A DNA stretch of 64,000 nucleotides from Diploptera punctata (taxonomy: Eukaryota; Arthropoda; Insecta; Blattodea; Blaberidae), in the NCBI GenBank assembly GCA_030220185.1, contig JASPKZ010005704.1, positions 602,501-666,500 on the forward strand. Direction: 5' to 3'. The first letter of the stretch is position 1; every line of letters starts with the position of its first letter. The position numbers and the translations under genes are program-made. Positions 63,185-64,000 of the stretch are shown here, piece by piece. Under the pieces are notes generated by a model, which saw only the letters and a list, made by a program, of their open reading frames with translations, searched no databases and was not told the DNA's origin.

Positions 63185-63312
63185 TACTGAGGAAAAATAA
63201 ATGTTTGTGTTAGGATTCCTGAGTAGCTCTGTTGGTTAGAGGTCTAAACATGTAAAGTTAGAAACTCGGGTTCAAATCCCGACTCAGGCATTTATTTTTC
63301 TCTTCATATCAT
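63185..63312 (+). mobile_element. Short tRNA-like element, plus strand
   Basis: GAGGAAAAATAAATG at left is mirrored by GCATTTATTTTTCTC at right. The core 63212-63287: acceptor CCTGAGT/ACTCAGG, D-arm TAGCTCTGTTGGTTAGAG, anticodon stem TCTAA/TTAGA with a 10-nt loop, T-arm CGGGTTCAAATCCCG. No SINE body. Confidence 0.6.
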
Positions 63313-63354
63313 ATCATATATATATATATATATATTTTACGTACAAAAATGACG

Positions 63355-63445
63355 TAAAGAAATACAAACACCTGTCCCGGAGTTTGAACCCGAGGCCTCT
63401 ACACCTTATGGTTTAGCACCCTACCGACGATCTCGTAGACGAAGC
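63355..63445 (-). mobile_element. Short tRNA-like element, minus strand
   Basis: Minus strand: GAGATCGTCGGTAGGGTGC (A-box-like) and CTCGGGTTCAAACTCCGGG (T-arm/B-box), then CAGGTGTTTGTATTTC, the same frame as the other tRNA-like units. Confidence 0.5.
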
Positions 63446-63548
63446 CATGACAATTGTTCCAGGGATGGTGTAACGTGATCAAATCTACGAATGTCACAAA
63501 TAAAACCTGTGCAAGAATTATGAACACATTGAAGCAAGTAGATAGGCG
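63446..63548 (-). mobile_element. LineI-like RT C-terminal fragment
   Basis: The minus strand reads LLQCVHNSCTGFICDIRRFD then HVTPSLEQLSW, aligning with RVHNACIRFIFNIRRYDHIS of LineI at 29050-29110. Confidence 0.6.
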
Positions 63549-63811
63549 AAACCATAAAGTAAACATGAGTAAGAAAAACGTGAAATGAAAAAATGGCAGA
63601 TCATATTAAACAGGGACATTCTTATAGGGACCTATTTTACAAGGAAATATCTCTTCAGCCAAACCTGTCCCTAAACCTGACAAAATATAACGTTACAACC
63701 ATTTTACTAACAAACGTGTATCTGCCTGTCAAAATACAAGACAGTTCATTTACATATTTCAAAATGTGGGCATTTGGAATCCCAAGACTATGCATGTTGA
63801 TCTTGTTCTGA

Positions 63812-64000
63812 GGTCATCATCATCAACATTCACGGATTAAATCCATGTGGCTTGTTCCGGTCTCATAGATTCTCATTCAAAAAATTGGATCCATCTCTTT
63901 TTCGGTCTACCGACATCCCTGTCTCCTTTTGGTTTGTAATCAAGTATAATTTTTTACAAGCGTTCAGGTTTCAGTCTTTGAACATGTTCTTTCCAGTATT
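63812..64000 (-). mobile_element. LINE 3' end, runs off the right edge
   Basis: The minus strand reads YWKEHVQRLKPERL then KPKGDRDVGRPKKRW, with an ATCATCATC tail at 63815. LineB/LineE type. Confidence 0.7.

Overview
The window reads as heterochromatin-like, repeat-saturated DNA from a large arthropod genome. Antisense and sense reverse-transcriptase remnants, tRNA-headed SINEs, Penelope-like elements, Tc1/mariner and pogo remnants and a Helitron all point to an insect. From memory of such genomes a blattodean (cockroach or termite) is the best guess; the sequence alone does not prove it. No complete host gene, rRNA or CRISPR array is visible. Almost every open frame of 60-230 codons is a piece of a transposable element or a chance frame across a microsatellite.

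Family labels are local to this annotation. LineA is the commonest LINE (3' end reads NINYDLREVDYTGND...AAMNLRVR). LineB to LineZ are other LINE families. SineA to SineF are tRNA-headed SINEs. Element T, Element F, Element M and Element R are unclassified dispersed elements. PLE means Penelope-like element. FB1 to FB3 are foldback elements.

Layout. 0-4.6 kb: LINE tails, FB1, and a LineA copy interrupted by a 1.4 kb GC-rich tandem-repeat block and by a SineA. 4.7-7.2 kb: LineP with a 42-bp minisatellite grown inside its coding frame. 7.9-9.0 kb: mariner remnant with a nested LINE. 9.4-12.7 kb: two inverted copies of Element T bracketing the best candidate for unique host DNA (possible promoter and a possible minus-strand exon). 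13-18.7 kb: PLE copies with the GIY-YIG endonuclease domain, plus LineA, LineK, LineL and LineN. 19.7-22.3 kb: SINEs and LINEs. 22.4-23.7 and 33.5-34.7 kb: two copies of composite Element R carrying a tRNA-Tyr-like block. 24-26.2 kb: duplicated Element M with FB2 in one copy. 27-31.4 kb: Element F, LineI and LineA. 36.8-39.7 kb: LineD and a mariner remnant invaded by a pogo-like element. 40.5-52.3 kb: about eight copies of Element F, many nested. 52.6-60.3 kb: RTE-like LINE, head-to-head PLE pair, LineH, LineB with FB3, LineA and LineC. 60.4-64 kb: SINEs with well-preserved tRNA-like folds and a short non-autonomous Helitron with canonical ends.

What works together: the LINEs would have supplied the enzymes that move the SINEs. 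Nesting with target-site duplications gives a relative order of insertion at many points. The strongest leads are the GC-rich block with a 5-bp duplication, the hammerhead-like motifs in the PLE termini and foldback elements, the tRNA-Tyr-like block that keeps an intron-like insert, and the repeated GCGATAACCCA motif next to a possible exon. None was tested by search or folding software.
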